The position numbers and the translations under genes were made by a program. DNA of 64,000 nucleotides, taken from Patellaria atrata CBS 101060 (lineage: Eukaryota > Ascomycota > Dothideomycetes > Patellariales > Patellariaceae). The stretch covers positions 62,001-126,000 of the forward strand of contig MU006121.1 in NCBI GenBank assembly GCA_010093705.1, written 5' to 3'. Shown here piece after piece: positions 55,264 to 64,000 of this stretch; the first letter of the stretch is position 1, and every line of letters starts with the position of its first letter. The notes under the pieces were generated by a model. That model saw only the letters and a program-made list of their open reading frames with translations, was not told where the DNA came from and made no database searches.

Positions 55264-57295
55264 CTAAGCAAAGAATCTCTTCTTTACGCCCTCCTCTCCA
55301 TCCATATTGTTGTTATTATAATTCTCTCGAGGCCTCGCCCTCTTCTTAGCCTGTACCAACGGTTTCCGCGAGGTAGACAGACCCGCCCATTTAGATTTGG
55401 GAGTGTCTGAAACAGACGGCAAATCTTTCCCTGTATCAGCGCCCCTAGCCACATCTCTGATTGTCTGCTTGGAAAGACAGAAATCAATATGTGCATTGAA
55501 GGTCGCATCATCTGCAGGTTGAGGGCGCGAGCAAACTGGGCATTCGAAGAAGTCGCCGCCGCTCTCTCTCTCGTTTGAGCCCGACGAAGGGGAAGCTAGA
55601 CGAGGCCAATAGCGTTGTCTGCCACTCTCAACTTCATTACTTTCGGATATGTGTTGGTCAATAACATCGTCGGGTTGATCACAGTTTTCTTGACTCAGAG
55701 ATTCCGTCTCGTTCATATCATCTATCTTTTCTTGACGTTCGGCAGCCTCAAACTCCTGCTCTGGCCAAACCTCCCATTCGTCGTCACTAGACGGTTTGTT
55801 TTGACTAGGAGTCAGATTTGAGCAGACAATGCGGCGATTTGCGCCGAAGAAGTCGATTCCACCTTTTTTAGTGCTAACAAGGTGCGTGACACGCAAACCC
55901 ATAAGTCGAAGTTTCATGTTTGGTATTTCTTTCTCCAGTTTTGTCAGCATTGGTAAGGCATATTTGTAGAGATCGTTAGCTATCTGGACAGCCTTGGGAG
56001 GCGCCACTTGGCGCGTCAGGACCTCGTACGTGTGAAGTTTAATCTTCAGGACAAGCGTACGGCCTTTGAACTGTGTCCGTTCAAGATCGCCTTCCAGCTC
56101 CTCTGCAGTGCGTCGAAGCTTCGAGCGTAGTTCTGCTGGATCGCTCATATCGCGAAATGTGCTCTCGGTTCCCACGCTCTTCCGTTCGTATTCTTGTGCT
56201 GGCTGAATTTTGGTGCGTCCTAGTCCGAGGTAGCAGGATATGAGGAATTGAAAGGCCTTGATGCCGAAGAGCTTGCTAAGAGTAGCTCTATGAGTATAGA
56301 TGTCTCCACAGGTTTTGATTCCTACAGCATCAAGTTCCCTTTCGAAGACGCGACCCACGCCATTGACCTTTCTGGTGGGGAGGTTACGCATGAACTCCAT
56401 AATGGTGAGTCTATCTGAGGGGATGACAAACTGACCATTAGGTTTGTTCTTGTTGGATGCAATCTTTGCCAATTTCGCATTCGCCGCTATTCCAGCGGAA
56501 ACTGTGATCTTAGTCTTCTCATAAACTTCTCTTCGAAGTTGCTGGACAGCATCCTCCGGGGTCATTCCGTGGATCTTACAGTACTCGGTGATGTTCAGAT
56601 ATGCCTCATCGATGCTGGCACTTTCAAATCGAGGGTCGTAGTCTGCGAGGATATCTCGTACTTCTTCCGCTTTGGCAGAATACTTGTCGAAATTCAGAGG
56701 TAAGCAAACAAGTTGAGGGCATAGTTTCAAAGCCACGAAGCTCGCCATTCCACTTCTACATCCGAACTTCCTCGCATGGTAATTACACGTCGTCAAAACT
56801 CCCTTCCCCACGGCAAACGGTACATTTTTCAGTTCCGGCCGATCCAGTTCTTCCACAGCTGCATAGAAGGCGTCACAATCGATGTGGACGACGACTTGGG
56901 AGAGGTCACGGGAGAGTTCAAGCTCGGCGATGTATTCATCTGCACGGCGGCAATGATGGGAAAGGTCGAGACGCTCTAGCTCCCGCTTTTTCGCTAAGAT
57001 ACGGGATACCTTCTCTGTGAGCACGCGATCTCGAGCTTCTTCATTATTGAAGAACTTAGAGCCTTTGGAGGCATTATATATGATATCTGAGACCTGTGTG
57101 AAGATAATAGTCAGAAGAAAGCGCTTGGTTCAACCATGTGTGCTTCAGAGAAGGAAGAATAACCTTTTGTTGATCAACGTTGTCCTGCCCCGACTTGGTC
57201 AAGGAGGGGCCAAGGAGTTGATATTTCAGGGTATGATGCTGGCTTGCTGCAGGATCTTCCGAGCTCTCTGGATGAGACTCAGTCTCTGATGGCAT
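55264..57295 (-). CDS. DNA polymerase kappa (Y-family, DinB type)
   Basis: Two exons: 57295-57164 and 57093-55264, 653 residues. This translesion polymerase bypasses bulky minor-groove adducts. The N-clasp starts HHTLKYQLLGPSLTKSGQDN and, after the splice, VSDIIYNASKGSKFFNNEEA. Catalytic acids lie in VVVHIDCDAFYAAVEE and in FESASIDEAYLNIT. Thumb and little-finger regions follow (ANAKLAKIASNKNKPNGQFV, VNGVGRVFERELDAVGIKTC, then KSVGTESTFRDMSDPAELRS). Near the end is a single UBZ-type zinc finger, ECPVCSRPQPADD then FNAHIDFC, for binding ubiquitylated PCNA. An in-frame ATG at 57448 would add 51 residues; I chose 57295 because conservation begins just after it. Confidence 0.92.
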
Positions 57296-57973
57296 GATGT
57301 GTAAGTGTACTTGAAGGGTTTCGCCATTAACATCCTCGCAGAAGGGTGGTTCGGATCTTTCAGTATCTATGAGGAGTTGAGGAGTGACGGGAGGTGTAAA
57401 GTTAAGGGCGGGTTGACGTGTACCTACGCGTATCCCGGGCCTGCGCATAAGTAGAAACCATACTGTAACTTACCGTAACTTGCTGTAACTTGCTGTAACT
57501 TGCTGTAACTTACTGTAACTTACTGTAACTTACTGTATCCATATACTGTACTGGAATCCCCTTTTCGTACGGTAATGTTTGTCTTGAACTCTGATTCCAC
57601 ACTACCGTACCGTACATCTCTATTTCTCACCACGTTATATGGATTAATATTACTCTTCTCAACTTCTATCACATATGAATGTAGAATGAAAGTAGAGGTG
57701 CTTCTTGTTTATGTGATCCTCGAAGGTTTTGCCACAACGAGCTTAGTGCACCTTGGAGAAGCATGGCCAAGGGCCCCTCGTCAATAATGTTCGAGTTCCA
57801 ATGTTTTGATTTTTGATTCAACATTAACGACTATAGGAGGAAAACTCCATTGATGCCTTAACAACCTTGAGAATGCACTTGTGCCCTCTTCCAAAGCTCC
57901 TCCGCAAATAATGTCCCACCGGCCACTTGCTACACCCAGATTTCATCACTGAATTCCTCTGGACCATGCCAAT
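57296..57973. other. Divergent intergenic region with tandem repeat
   Basis: Promoter region for Pol kappa (-) and the coiled-coil gene (+). Contains the 10-bp tandem array listed next. A second ATG at 57965, out of frame, precedes the plus-strand start by 9 nt and could lower its use. Confidence 0.5.
57461..57540. repeat. 10-bp tandem repeat (TACTGTAACT)
   Basis: Eight consecutive 10-bp units of T(A/G)CTGTAACT, exact in phase, with single changes only in the second and last unit. It lies 166-245 bp upstream of the chosen Pol kappa start. Confidence 0.93.
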
Positions 57974-59983
57974 ATGCCCGCCGACCGTTACAACAACATC
58001 GCCAACTCCACCCGGCCATTAATGCCCTCTCTTGCCTCGAACCGGACGGCAAAAACTCCGATCGCACCGCGGCTAGCCACCTCGATCACACCCTCGAGCT
58101 CCACTTCTTCCCGACGGACATTGTATGATAGCGGAGCCAGTACGGGTGCAAATACGACACCCAAGAGCGTCTCAAGAGAAGATCTCTCTACCCCGGTGAA
58201 GGCATTCATAAGTTCCAATATAACTCCACGATCTTCTTCCAGGAAGTCTCGTGTTGATAGCAGGGAGTCTACACCATCTGGAACCCCTTCAGGGACACCA
58301 ACCCCGTCAAGACCGGCTTCGTTTATAGACACCCAAGCCGCATACGAAAGTCATGCTGCCCTAAGCGGGTTGGGTTTAAGTAATGTGCCGGTTAAGGGAC
58401 CTAAAAGCCTAACAAATGGAACGACTGTCAGCCATGTACCTTCAAGTACGAGAGTACTGCCAAATTCAACGCACACAGCTGTTTGTTCGGACACCGCTAC
58501 AAGAGAAGATCCCCAAAAGTTCTTTCATGCAAATTCAGTCAGATTACAAGAGCCTTCCCAAGGCCAGAAAAAAGTTCCCACGTTCTTTTATGCAAATGGC
58601 CAATCTGAAACCAAACCTCGTATCCTATCTGTACCTTCACCACCACTATCTTCAACATCGCAGGGTCCCTTCCTTCATACCGATGATGTACCGGAAGAAA
58701 GGAAACCGGTGTCCTCCATATTGACCGGGTCGCCAGAATCATCGCTCTCTATGAGCTCACATCCTCTCTCACCTGCATTTAGACCTCCTTCCCCGGCAAA
58801 GGAGAACATACTTCTTTCGGACCGCAAAGGAGCGTCGCAAGTCATACGGTCTCATCAGCATCGACCCTCGGCAGTTCACATGATATCGGGTCGCCTGCAT
58901 ACTATGAGTACCACGGAAACAGATACGGTTCAGAGAAATACCAGTATAGCTTCTGCAACCAAGCCACGAAGAGGAAATCATGCGAAAAGTGCAAGCTTAT
59001 CCTCTATTGACTCAACGCCACGAAAACACTATCATCGAAGTATAGAAAACTCATCAAATTCCGCGACAACACCATTACAGACGAGACTACAGGCTTCTCC
59101 ATCTAGCGCATCCGCAACCTCCCCCTCGGATATTCTACCAACCGCTCCATCCATCTCCGTCCCACAAAGCCCTACGAAACCTACTCTTCAGCAACAAAAT
59201 ATTCACCAACTCAACGAACTCGCAGCTAATGCCCGGCGCGAACGCAAGGTTTTGGATCTTGAAATCAGCAACTCGAGCCTTTTAGCTATCAATCGGCAGC
59301 TCGAGCGTGAAGTGAGGAAACAGAAAGCAGAGTTACGGAGGTATCGTCGCCTCAGCCGTGCTGGCAGGTTGTCTAACAGCACTATACGAGACTCCTTCGA
59401 CGGTAACCTTGCGGATAGCGGGTTGTATGATATGCCTGAGGAGGATGAGGAAGATGAGGAAGACGACTTAATGTCTTCGTCCGAAGACTCCGTTGACGAG
59501 GCTGCCATGTCCCCAGCCGCACTCGCCGATCTAGACGCTAAACATATACAGAAAGACGAGAGGAGATTGCAACTAGATTTAGCCAAACATAGGGAACTGT
59601 TACTTGATAGCCAAAAGATCAACCAAAGCTTGAAGAGGTGTTTGCTGAGTACCGAGGAGATGATTAAGGAAGGAAAGCGGGCGTTAGAACATAGAGTCCG
59701 CGTCGACGAAGTTAAGTTAGGAGGACGGATCTTGACAGCGGAAGAGAGGGAAGATGAAGCGAGAGAAGGCCTTGAGGAAGAGCCAGTCGTGAGTCCCGGT
59801 GGGACTCTTCTTAGTTCTTGGATACCGAAACCTGGCAGGCTAAGTATGGAGAGTGAGAGGACGGACGGTGACAGCGGTGTCGATGTTGCTAGCGGAGCGC
59901 AGAGCGTAGGAGACGAAATTTCCACAATCTGCATGCACGTAGCAGCAAGGAGCACGGTCGATCTCCTAGGTGATACATTCTAA
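57974..59983 (+). CDS. Conserved fungal coiled-coil protein, function unknown
   Basis: Single exon, 669 residues. The first 400 residues are disordered and rich in Ser, Thr and Pro, with many SP/TP sites (STPSGTPSGTPTPSRP). A short coiled coil at about 405-455 (QQQNIHQLNELAANARRERK, then NRQLEREVRKQKAELRRYRR) is the best conserved part, followed by an acidic run (MPEEDEEDEEDD). A second helical segment (about 525-585) contains DERRLQLDLAKHRELLLDSQ. No enzyme motif, signal or membrane segment. The many CDK-type sites suggest cell-cycle phosphorylation, but this is composition-based inference. I do not recognise a named family. Confidence 0.75.
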   Translation: MPADRYNNIANSTRPLMPSLASNRTAKTPIAPRLATSITPSSSTSSRRTLYDSGASTGANTTPKSVSREDLSTPVKAFISSNITPRSSSRKSRVDSRESTPSGTPSGTPTPSRPASFIDTQAAYESHAALSGLGLSNVPVKGPKSLTNGTTVSHVPSSTRVLPNSTHTAVCSDTATREDPQKFFHANSVRLQEPSQGQKKVPTFFYANGQSETKPRILSVPSPPLSSTSQGPFLHTDDVPEERKPVSSILTGSPESSLSMSSHPLSPAFRPPSPAKENILLSDRKGASQVIRSHQHRPSAVHMISGRLHTMSTTETDTVQRNTSIASATKPRRGNHAKSASLSSIDSTPRKHYHRSIENSSNSATTPLQTRLQASPSSASATSPSDILPTAPSISVPQSPTKPTLQQQNIHQLNELAANARRERKVLDLEISNSSLLAINRQLEREVRKQKAELRRYRRLSRAGRLSNSTIRDSFDGNLADSGLYDMPEEDEEDEEDDLMSSSEDSVDEAAMSPAALADLDAKHIQKDERRLQLDLAKHRELLLDSQKINQSLKRCLLSTEEMIKEGKRALEHRVRVDEVKLGGRILTAEEREDEAREGLEEEPVVSPGGTLLSSWIPKPGRLSMESERTDGDSGVDVASGAQSVGDEISTICMHVAARSTVDLLGDTF

Positions 59984-61700
59984 TCTTTGTGACTCGCAAC
60001 TCACGATACCGTCTTTGTACTTGTGTGGTACGACACATGGCATCCTATTGCATACGGTGGATAGCGTGGCCTTCCCACAGCCACACGTCTGACTTCATCA
60101 GGTGCTAGCGTTCGATACAGTAAAGGAAATTAAATTACTGAAAGAGTATTGGATACACACACAAAACAAAGGAGCGCTATTCACCGTACGCAACATGATG
60201 CTGTAGGTCTCTACACCGTGGAACTCTGGGATTTCGATAGCTCTGCTGTACCCGGTCGGCAGGGCATTTTGGAATACTGGATCGCACCAACTGGGTTAAT
60301 TCCTTTTCATTTGTAGAATGTGATGCAGATGGCGTTCCGGAAAGAATAGTATGGTCGAATTTGTCGCTTTTTACTTTTGATACCCAAGGAGAGCTCCTAT
60401 CCGCTCATCGCTAGCTTAGTTCTGACATGTAGGAAATAGTCTTGAAATATCTTGATATCGTAGACTCTTTATATACGAGCCATGCGTCTGTCTCGTCCAT
60501 CCGTTCGCCTTCCTGACCTCTCGTCTTCATCTATCGTCAGACGTCCGTACAAAAATGGTTGGTATTTCTTGACTGTACTATCAGTCATTTATCGTGAGTG
60601 GGAGCTTTAAATTCTCTAAACTTGCATATATCAAATAACCATATAATGATATTACCTTCTAGGACCATTACGACCATTACTATCAGGCACAAGAGCATAC
60701 TTGGTCCCCAATACCCCATCAGCTATCTTATCTTACTTCACCCAAACTAGACAACCTCCGACCTCGAATGTAAGGTGATAAAAGTCACTACAAGAATAGA
60801 CGAAGCTCATATAAGATTTACATAAATGTACATGACTGGTAACGACGTGTTTCATATTTGCGCACTCGATTTCAGGGTTTTCCTTAACCCTCACTCTTCA
60901 ATAAGATCTCTAGCCTTGTATTTCCTTCTGGTTTTGTATTCCTCTACTTGAGTCTTTGCTACCTAGTTAAAATCCGGTTCCCTCAAAATACTTTTACATC
61001 GAGCGAAAGGATTACGTGAAAGCTTTCCCCCAGGGGAAGTATATGTCTCAACCTTCTCAAGTTATGGGGGGTTTCATCTAATATTTCGGTTCCCAGATGT
61101 TTGGTGCTCCTACGACCTAACGACATGCATATAAGATGCAGTAAGCCTTCGACCGTCTCTTTCGTTGTCCCTTGTCTTCTTTAAGTTTGGCTCATGTAAC
61201 TGAGAGATACAATGTCTAGCTTGTCTTGGTATATTGGAGCATTTACTTGCACCTGAAGCTCTAATCAACCGTAATCACGTCGTGAAAGGCGAAATGCCTT
61301 AAAGTGGGAAGAGAGGTGAAAACGAAACGGACATAAAATACAGATATACCCTACTCCCTACAATTTGAGTCGCATTACATTTAGTAAAAGTAAACGTACG
61401 TGATCATCCTGCTTTCCTATTTCATGCCCCCTCGTAATTATCAGGAGCCTTCCCACATCGTCTCCCTGTCCTTTTGGTGAGTGGTATCTAGCGTCGCCAG
61501 CTCAGGACAAGCCTGCTTACGGTAAAGTTGCAGTATTCGAAGAGTATATCAAAGGGAAGAGGTCGGCATCTTAAGAAAAGAGTAGTGGTGTAAGTCATCA
61601 TCACTACACTAGTTGAATCAGGTATAGCTCTAATCCAACGTGTCAAATATGTTGTGTATAACTGGCTGAAGCTAGGTAATGATCACAACTATGTGAAGTC
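59984..61700. other. 1.7-kb intergenic region, possible small gene inside
   Basis: No large gene. A TATA box, a C/T-rich leader and a short spliced frame (60555-60778) are listed separately. The rest, including 60780-61700, shows nothing I can name. Confidence 0.5.
60555..60778 (+). CDS. Candidate 40-residue gene
   Basis: A TATA-like TTTATATA (about 60468-60475) and a C/T-rich leader precede ATG 60555. Exon 1 would be 7 nt; a GTATTT donor at 60562 and a TTCTAG acceptor ending at 60662 join it to 60663-60778, giving 40 residues that include GPLRPLLSGTRAYLVPNTPS and ILSYFTQTRQPPTS. A further GTAAGG donor sits at 60770, so more exons are possible. The composition (basic, no acids) suits a small mitochondrial subunit, but I cannot name it. 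Promoter layout is the main argument; it could be a non-coding transcript. Confidence 0.33.
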
Positions 61701-64000
61701 TTAATTCACACTACCTATCAGTTCTTTTACCCAACCCGGTAATATGGGTTTGCTATCCCAACCCGCCCTCCACTTCTGCTTCCATCCTTCTACGCAATCG
61801 GGAAGAGCAAACACGGCGGTGACAAGCCACGTTGTTGTACCCGCCTCGACATCTTTGTATAGAACTGGCAGTACCGATCTCGCTTCGACCAAATTACTAT
61901 TCGCGTCTACCAACGAAATTCCCCCGGGTCGCTTTCCGGGAAGCAGTTCGAAGATACCAACCGCACCAGAGCGGGATGCAACGAAGGCCGAATTCTCTGT
62001 CTGTCTGCACCCTTCTACCGCTTCGGGATCGAACACGGATTCCTCGAGCATGCGACCAGTCTTACTGTAGCAACCATAAACCGCCCATGCGCCCTCTGCT
62101 GTCTTCAGAGCTCGGCCTGCGGTAAGTCGATGAATGCGCAAGTGCCAGCAGTCACTAGCTTCCGTCGGTGGCACTAGCCAGGTTTTAACGTCGACGTCAG
62201 GCCAAGGTTTCATACTGCTGACGAGCACAGGGACGCCTTCCAGCGTCTCGATATCACTGTCACCGTCGAGGGCGCGACGCATCTTCCATATCTCGCCGTC
62301 GTCGTCGGAGAGCGCGAGCGAGGACTCGGGCACAAACTGTTCCAGCGTATAAGAACCGGTAGGGACCGAGTACGCGAAGGCAGAGGAATAGGAAAATTTG
62401 CCATATTTAGCTTGCGTCGCCTTGAGAGGGTAATGGCAGCTTTGGCCGGAGGAAAGGAGGAATGTGTGTCCACCGCCAGCGCCACGGCACATGATGTGGC
62501 GTGGATGTGGTAATGGACGGATTATGGGCAGGTGGAAGAGAGGATAAGGCTCCTCGTCTACCGTCCAGAAGGGGTGTGTGGGTGGTAGAGCTAGCGGAGC
62601 AAAGGCGAGCATACTCCAGTACGGTGAACCAGGGGAGTTGTAATTTTCCGCAAGGTAGGTATTTGGGTATGTGTATCCAATAGAGAGCATACCATTTGAA
62701 TGGAAAATATCGGGATGCTTGCTCCACCACCTCAAATTACGCAACCAGATACCCTTAACAACGCCCCAGCTGAGGGGTTCGGGTAGCTCGAGATCTGCAA
62801 ATGCCACAGCAGCCCAAAATCCAACCATGGCGAAGCGATACGTTAAGCTCCGACCGAATGTTATTGCACGACCCTCGGGATCCCAATAATGCACGAAATC
62901 TAGAGCGTACTTTTTGGCACGGTCTCTATATTCCGACGCTTGTTCAGGGTCGGAATCCGCCGCGAGTGTTGCATAGAGAAGTTGCAAATACTGGATTGCA
63001 AAGGAACCGGAATAATAGTCCATCTGGCGGTAGCCTTCAGGGCCATCGTTTGACCACCCATCGCCGCGGTAGAAGGTATTTAGTTGTTTGATATCGGCAT
63101 TTAGACGATCTTGTGAGAAGGCGGCTCCCTGTTTCTTTAGTCCGAGATTGGCGAATACACGGAACCATAGCCTGAAATATTAGCAATAAGTGAGTAGACG
63201 GGATAAGATTAGAATTGCAATGATGATTTCGTCAGGAAGGCAATTCACGGCTGAACGAGGAATATGAAGCATAAGCATATATGAGGAAAAATGTGTAAGA
63301 TCAAATCACCAATATTGATTCGCAAGACAGTAAATTCTGTTGATTTTGAGGTCTGAAGTACGACAGACAAATCTCTGGTGACGGTGTACATGACTCTTAG
63401 ACGAAAGTCTAAGTGTCTCTAGCTTTCTTTCAATCATGGCGACTCAAGTGAGAACGATTAGATATGGGGGGAACATGAAGTGAAATGTGTATGATAGATA
63501 TTACGTCAAGACACGTAGTTGCACTTACCAGTTAGTGTTGGGCATCTCTTTATCGTTCATACTCCCGAGCCACGTCTCTATGTTATCTTTCTGTTTCTGT
63601 GTCAAAGGGTCCCAGAACTCATGGCCTGCTATAGCGAGCGTGTATCCGATTGGACATGCTTCTACCATCCTTTGATCGATATCTTCCATGTAGCCCCAGA
63701 ATTCCGGACTTTCAGGATCAGTGCCGTTGACCAAGCCATTAACAAATCTCTGAGTGCCGGAATACTTGCTTCCTCCAGCAAGTAGAGGCGCGAGACCCCA
63801 GAGAGGACGAGCATATCCTTCAACCTGGGCTGCAGTTTCATCGAACCTAGTACCTGTACCGGAGACCTTCACAAGAGCTCCTCCGGAGGAAGTACCGCCG
63901 GCGAGGGGATCGAGTAATGAGGCGACTGCATCAACAACATTATCACGGGTCCGTAGAGGATTTTTGCAGAAAGGATGGAGTGGAAATGGGCGGTTAGCGC
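61701..64000 (-). CDS. DUF2264 family protein (partial, apparent frameshift)
   Basis: The gene enters from the right edge; its start lies outside. Exon 64000-63529 begins inside [20 protein letters not shown] and includes [20 protein letters not shown] and [23 protein letters not shown] donor at 63528 and CAG acceptor at 63171 join it to a second exon starting [13 protein letters not shown]. Near 63115-63122 the frame slips by one base: upstream reads KKQGA, downstream [17 protein letters not shown] in another frame. From 63023 the rest is clean ([20 protein letters not shown] to KELIGSVN). DUF2264 proteins have a helical barrel reminiscent of sugar-acting enzymes; activity is unknown. The slip is either a true 1-bp loss making a pseudogene or an assembly error. 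The 358-nt intron is unusually long. Confidence 0.78.

Noticed and set aside
6289-57295. A functional cluster of Spc7, Ame1, Nbs1 and Pol kappa
   Set aside because: All concern chromosomes, but they are spread over 50 kb among unrelated genes, with both orientations and no shared regulation visible. Chance proximity is enough.

Overview
The window is nuclear DNA from a filamentous ascomycete, most likely Pezizomycotina and perhaps Leotiomycetes. The signs are short GT-AG introns (mostly 47-90 nt) with CTAAC-type branch sites, the fungal alpha-aminoadipate lysine pathway (homoisocitrate dehydrogenase), fungal-only families (Rrn9, Ame1, DUF2264, a DUF7587-like protein), a KMT6/EZH2-type methyltransferase, and a pogo-like transposon whose damage fits RIP. 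A run of exactly 200 N inside the transposon shows a draft scaffold. I placed most introns by hand by matching splice sites to conserved protein sequence; the exon sums keep the reading frame except where stated.

Layout. 1-6.3 kb: tail of an amino-acid permease, a stand-alone LigD-type 3'-phosphoesterase gene (-), a small F-box-like gene (+) on a shared promoter, homoisocitrate dehydrogenase (+), then an empty 1.5 kb. 6.3-15.7 kb: kinetochore scaffold Spc7/KNL1 (-) divergent from ribosomal protein uS17 (+), then KMT6/EZH2 (+). 15.7-19.2 kb: gene-poor, with a complete-ended 1.8-kb pogo/Fot-like DNA transposon (TA target duplication, perfect 33-bp inverted repeats). 19.2-32 kb: a large tail-anchored protein, eIF4E, a J-protein, an alpha/beta hydrolase and the Pol I factor Rrn9. 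32-34.6 kb: gene-poor, with one unexplained reading frame. 34.6-44 kb: inner kinetochore Ame1/CENP-U (-) divergent from a twin-Cx9C protein (+), an Sso-type syntaxin (+) and a ZZ/EF-hand membrane protein (-). 44-50.5 kb: a DUF7587-like protein with a 33-bp in-frame minisatellite, a GNAT acetyltransferase, a small probably mitochondrial protein and a cytochrome b5-domain protein. 50.8-64 kb: Nbs1/nibrin, FKBP2 ending in KDEL, DNA polymerase kappa, a coiled-coil protein, a possible 40-residue gene, and a DUF2264 gene that runs off the right edge and carries an apparent frameshift.

Most of this is ordinary euchromatin with housekeeping genes for chromosome segregation (Spc7, Ame1), DNA damage handling (Nbs1, Pol kappa, the LigD-like phosphoesterase), translation and secretion. 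I see no operon-like or cluster logic joining them. The least ordinary locus is the DUF7587-like gene at 44.9-46.7 kb, with 19 tandem 11-residue repeats and a recent 99-bp internal duplication. I found no tRNA, rRNA, CRISPR, LTR element or virus-derived element.
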